The notes under the pieces are model-generated. The model was not told the DNA's origin. It was given only the letters and a program-made list of their open reading frames with translations, and ran no database searches. Positions 62,941 through 64,000 of a stretch of 64,000 nucleotides of DNA are shown here, one piece after another. This DNA comes from Gammaproteobacteria bacterium. GTDB lineage: Bacteria > Pseudomonadota > Gammaproteobacteria > Pseudomonadales > Azotimanducaceae. A program made the position numbers and the translations under genes. The stretch is taken from positions 1-64,000 of the forward strand of contig JAPOVK010000024.1 of the NCBI GenBank assembly GCA_026708185.1. Reading direction: 5' to 3'. The stretch's first letter is position 1. Each line of letters opens with the position of its first letter.

Positions 62941-64000
62941 CTGGCCTTTCGCGACATCTCCGTAGCGCTCTCGGTCCGGGACTTCCGCCGCGTCTGGGTC
63001 GGCAACCTCGCCGCCTCGTTCGCCATGAACATGCAGATGCTGGCGCGGGGCTGGTTCGTCTACACGCTCACCGCATCGCCCCTCGATCTGGCCTGGGTGA
63101 TGATGTCCTTCACGGTCCCGCAGATCGCGCTGTCGCTGTGGGGCGGCGTGGTCGCCGACCGACTCCCGAAACGACTCATCCTGGTCGCTGCGCAGTTGTT
63201 GAACGGCATCGCCACTGTTGCCATGGCGGTAATCATCCTGCTCGGCATTGCCAACTTCTGGCACTTCGTCTGGTTTGGCGTCTTCAACGGGGCCGTGCTC
63301 GCGCTGTCCATTCCGGCGCGCAACGCCTACATCGCGGACCTCGTGGACCGTACGTATTTCATTACCGCCATGGCGCTCAATACGTCGGGCATGAACCTCG
63401 CCCGCATCGTGGCCCCGATGCTTGCGGGATTGCTCATCGCGCTGCTGGCCGGCGGGGACACGACGGACAGCTTCGGCGTTGGCGTCGTCTACCTGGTCAT
63501 CACCGCGTTGTACCTGGTGGCCGCGGGCGCGACGCTGTTGATTCGCACGAAAGGCACGCGCCACGGCGAGGCGACCGGCTCGCGCCATGTCGACGACATG
63601 ATCGAAGGTCTGCGCTACGTGGTCCAGAACCCGCCGGTGTTCGCGCTGATCCTGCTGTCCATCGTGCCGTTCCTGTTCGGCATGACGTTGAGCACGCTCA
63701 TTCCCGCTTTCAACCAGGACATCCTGGGCGGCGGCCCCGACGATCTCGGCTACCTGATGTCGGCGATGGGCGTCGGCGCCATCGTGGGATCGCTCATGCT
63801 GGCCGCGGCCGGCGACTTTCGTCGCAAAGGCGCCTGGGTCATCGGAACCTGCTTCGCCTGGGCGGCGTCGACGACGCTGTTCGGCCTCTCGACGGGGTTC
63901 GTCCTCGCTGCCTGCGCGGTCGCAGCCTACGGTTGGCTCTCGTCGGTGAACATGTCGCTCAACCGGGGATTGATCCAGACGGTGGTCGAGCCGCGGATGC
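62941..64000 (+). CDS. MFS transporter (MFS_3, enterobactin exporter-like), 3' partial
   Basis: 353 residues are visible before the window ends in mid-gene. AFRDISVALSVRDFRRVWVG and MQMLARGWFVYTLTASPLDL, then GGVVADRLPKRLILVAAQLL, are typical of the MFS_3/EntS-like group. About ten membrane helices are seen. The frame opens after a stop at 62911, and no ATG, GTG or TTG occurs before the conserved start; CTG 62941, seven bases after GCGAGG, is the best candidate. The substrate is unknown. The 125 bases before it hold no gene. Confidence 0.85.
   Translation, partial: MAFRDISVALSVRDFRRVWVGNLAASFAMNMQMLARGWFVYTLTASPLDLAWVMMSFTVPQIALSLWGGVVADRLPKRLILVAAQLLNGIATVAMAVIILLGIANFWHFVWFGVFNGAVLALSIPARNAYIADLVDRTYFITAMALNTSGMNLARIVAPMLAGLLIALLAGGDTTDSFGVGVVYLVITALYLVAAGATLLIRTKGTRHGEATGSRHVDDMIEGLRYVVQNPPVFALILLSIVPFLFGMTLSTLIPAFNQDILGGGPDDLGYLMSAMGVGAIVGSLMLAAAGDFRRKGAWVIGTCFAWAASTTLFGLSTGFVLAACAVAAYGWLSSVNMSLNRGLIQTVVEPRM

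Overview
The window is a gene-dense, GC-rich (about two thirds G+C by eye) stretch of bacterial chromosome. The block aspS-yebC-ruvC-ruvA-ruvB-tolQ-tolR-tolA-tolB-pal-cpoB-queE-queC-tRNA-Lys (48.5-59.5 kb) has the gammaproteobacterial order, known for example from Pseudomonas. hldD, the Tol-Pal system and a porin show a Gram-negative envelope. Many genes overlap by 4 bases (ATGA, GTGA, TTGA), so operons are tightly coupled. I infer an uncultured gammaproteobacterium. Two phytanoyl-CoA dioxygenase-like proteins, two Uma2 proteins and an F420 operon make it unlike the standard model species. No insertion sequence, prophage or CRISPR array was seen.

Layout. 0-2.9 kb: a 5'-truncated sugar isomerase-like gene, a decayed BrnT-like toxin with an intact HTH antitoxin, and a dioxygenase. 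2.9-15.4 kb: a nitrogen-acquisition island with an NtrC-like site and a -24/-12 (sigma-54) promoter, an outer-membrane porin, the urea ABC transporter urtABCDE and urease ureDABCEFG. Urea would cross both membranes and be hydrolysed in the cytoplasm under nitrogen control. 15.4-35 kb: mixed genes (Uma2, EthD, serine hydrolase, DUF1593, YejA-type binding protein, acyl-CoA ligase, OPT transporter, hldD, dsbD, thyX, a PH-domain pair, a deazaflavin-type oxidoreductase, a lipoprotein, heme O synthase). 35-42.3 kb: a minus-strand coenzyme F420 operon npdG-cofE-cofD-cofC-(NhaC-type antiporter)-fbiC. 42.4-48 kb: sensor kinase, sugar transferase, proS, an HU-like protein and a second dioxygenase. 48-59.5 kb: the translation/recombination/envelope/queuosine block. 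59.5-64 kb: SDR, enoyl-CoA hydratase, metallo-hydrolase, a Phd-Doc toxin-antitoxin pair and a truncated MFS transporter.

The most unusual feature is a short GC-rich palindromic repeat with the core GAGGGGC-AA-GCCCCTC. It forms a six-copy intergenic array with a 43-bp period before the urea operon. It forms a five-copy array with 45-bp (and one 63-bp) spacing read in frame at the start of ureD. One 45-bp copy lies in frame inside a Uma2 gene. Period follows coding context: multiples of 3 inside genes, 43 outside. A second family of small hairpins (GAGAAT...ATTCTC ends, 3-base loops) occurs at three gene junctions. These behave like in-frame palindromic elements such as those of Rickettsia, but I do not recognise the sequence.
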